From positions 1 through 6,798 of the forward strand of contig DAOWJM010000149.1 of the NCBI GenBank assembly GCA_030640325.1: 6,798 nucleotides of DNA. Reading direction: 5' to 3'. Below the pieces are notes generated by a model, which was not told the DNA's origin, made no database searches, and was given only the letters and a program-made list of their open reading frames with translations. A program made the position numbers and the translations under genes. The DNA is from Dehalococcoidia bacterium. GTDB taxonomy: Bacteria > Chloroflexota > Dehalococcoidia > Dehalococcoidales > BS750m-G39. Positions 6,190-6,798 of the stretch are shown in pieces. Numbering within the stretch: position 1 is the first letter of the stretch; each line of letters begins with the position of its first letter.

Positions 6190-6388
6190 ACATTGGTTAA
6201 TAATCCAGCCGACAATCTTCAAGAACCTTCCGTAGGTGCCTTTAAGTTGGAATCGGTCTTTTCCTCCGAAGCCAAGGTGGTATATAATAACCGGTATCCA
6301 GTGTGGTAATTTTATACTGACCCGGCTCGAAGAGTAGCCAGTCGTCTATTTCTTTGATTAGTGTTTGTTTAGCCTTCTCAAAACTCCC
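6190..6388 (-). pseudogene. Possible decayed minus-strand coding remnant
   Basis: No intact gene lies between 6190 and 6567. On the minus strand, one frame from 6388 to about 6272 reads EKAKQTLIKEIDDWLLFEP and then GQYKITTLDTGYYIPPW, which looks like real protein. Just after, the neighbouring frame (6273 to about 6190) continues with GFGGKDRFQLKGTYGRFL and KIVGWIINQ. Joined with one frameshift near 6272 they look like a single short protein. There is no start codon, and an in-frame stop precedes the first piece. The family is unknown. This rests only on the look of the translation and could be chance. Confidence 0.25.
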
Positions 6389-6416
6389 TCAGCTTCTACC
6401 TGAAGCAAAAGAGTCA

Positions 6417-6438
6417 AAGAGAGGCGAAAGCCTCTCTT
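6417..6438. other. Stable hairpin with GAAA tetraloop
   Basis: AAGAGAGGC (6417-6425) pairs perfectly with GCCTCTCTT (6430-6438) around GAAA, a GNRA loop when read on the plus strand: 9 bp with no mismatch. No T-run follows on the plus strand. On the minus strand it is followed by TGACTCTTTTGC, a weak U-rich tail. It could end leftward transcription, or it could be a structural part of the neighbouring repeat. Confidence 0.5.
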
Positions 6439-6449
6439 ACGTAACTAGT

Positions 6450-6497
6450 TCCCCCCTCTCCTTTGAAGGAGAGGGGGGATTAAGGGGGGTGAGGTAG
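6450..6497. repeat. Long palindromic repeat upstream of prs, inverted relative to the other copies
   Basis: CCCCCCTCTCCTT (6451-6463) and AAGGAGAGGGGGG (6466-6478) are perfect complements, extended by T6450-A6479, a 13-14 bp hairpin. It is followed by TAAGGGGGGTGAGGTAG (6481-6497), the reverse complement of the 3615-3630 block with one extra G-C pair. The whole therefore belongs to the same dispersed family but lies the other way round. Its right edge provides the likely -35 region of prs. Confidence 0.65.
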
Positions 6498-6517
6498 TTA
6501 AACAATAGTGCTATAAT
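6489..6517 (+). promoter_or_regulatory. Extended -10 promoter of prs
   Basis: A perfect TATAAT (6512-6517) is preceded by TG at 6509-6510, giving the extended -10 form TGCTATAAT. The -35 position, 17 nt upstream (6489-6494, GTGAGG), matches consensus weakly, as extended -10 promoters allow, and falls inside the palindromic repeat. Transcription would start near 6524, leaving a leader of about 44 nt with no evident structure before the AGGAGG ribosome site. Confidence 0.6.
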
Positions 6518-6567
6518 AAATCTATCTGATGTGAGTTAAAGTCGTATTTAAGAGGAGGCAATGATTG

Positions 6568-6798
6568 ATGGACGAGTTAAAGGTATTCACCGGTAATGCC
6601 CACCCTACTCTAGCCCAGGCGGTGGCTGAATATCTGGGCATACCTCTGGGCGAGTGTGAGGTCTTTGAGTTCAGTAATGAGAATATCTTTGTTCGTATTC
6701 TGGAGAACGTCCGCCAAAGAGACACCTTCGTTATTCAGCCCCTCTGCTCCCCGGTCAATAACAATCTGGTTGAGTTACTTATCATGCTTGATGCCTTA
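6568..6798 (+). CDS. prs: Ribose-phosphate pyrophosphokinase (PRPP synthetase), N-terminal part, cut by the right edge
   Basis: PRPP synthetase makes phosphoribosyl pyrophosphate from ribose 5-phosphate and ATP, for nucleotides, His, Trp and NAD. The first 77 codons are present. They follow the family closely: FTGNAHPTLAQAVAEYLG (7-24), VRILENVRQRDTFVIQ (42-57), and PVNNNLVELLIMLDAL (62-77). ATG 6568 is preferred because AGGAGG (6553-6558) lies 9 nt upstream; the ATG at 6561 is only 2 nt from it and runs into a stop after 11 codons. The adenine-binding loop is unusual: the E. coli enzyme has FSDGE at 35-39, whereas here it reads FSNEN, so Asp37 and Glu39 are both Asn. I recall F(A/S)NEN variants in other bacteria, so this is probably a known divergent subfamily rather than damage. 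The catalytic flexible loop and PRPP loop lie outside the window. Confidence 0.9.
   Translation, partial: MDELKVFTGNAHPTLAQAVAEYLGIPLGECEVFEFSNENIFVRILENVRQRDTFVIQPLCSPVNNNLVELLIMLDAL

Noticed and set aside
6283..6288. TATAAT as a promoter -10 box
   Set aside because: No -35-like sequence lies at a suitable distance upstream, and no gene follows directly.
6561..6563. ATG 6561 as the start of prs
   Set aside because: It is only 2 nt from AGGAGG and reads just 11 codons to a stop; ATG 6568 gives the conserved protein.
6522..6725. A 67-codon minus-strand open frame over the start of prs
   Set aside because: It covers the prs promoter, ribosome site and conserved N-terminus, which are much better supported on the plus strand.

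Overview
The window looks like a chromosomal segment of a bacterium of moderate GC content. The core genes are RNase J, an FtsK-type DNA translocase, a family 4 (iron-sulfur) uracil-DNA glycosylase, serine hydroxymethyltransferase and PRPP synthetase. Their arrangement and protein character suggest Chloroflexota, most likely Dehalococcoidia. That placement is an inference from recall, not from a search. RNase J next to FtsK/SpoIIIE is also seen in Bacillus (rnjB near spoIIIE).

Layout. Positions 3550 down to 1 hold a tight minus-strand operon: udg, then rnj, then ftsK, which runs off the left edge just before its Walker A motif. The gaps are 11 and 6 nt, and each downstream Shine-Dalgarno touches or overlaps the upstream stop codon. 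Positions 3551-3799 form a divergent promoter region with a sigma70-like promoter on each side. Between the promoters lie alternative GC-rich hairpins and a perfect four-tract G-quadruplex motif. glyA runs rightward (3800-5044). prs also runs rightward from 6568 and is cut by the right edge.

Between glyA and prs lie about 1.5 kb that look accessory. They hold a strong consensus promoter (5153-5181), a leader with a perfect palindrome, and a gene that starts well (ATG 5270, AGGTGG ribosome site). A perfect 47-bp tandem duplication breaks that gene near its start. With one repeat copy removed, ATG 5270 reads in frame through to 6189 as a 290-residue protein carrying a PD-(D/E)XK-like nuclease motif. 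Behind it is a probable decayed minus-strand coding remnant, then two strong hairpins. Related GC-rich palindromic repeats lie on both sides of this insert in opposite orientation, and a third related copy lies in the glyA/udg divergent region.

How the genes work together: the leftward operon combines DNA repair (uracil excision), RNA maturation and decay, and chromosome segregation. glyA and prs supply one-carbon units and PRPP for nucleotide and amino-acid synthesis. The nuclease-like gene is unrelated to either group, has no partner methylase here, and is the best candidate for something new, either as a broken gene or as a switchable one.
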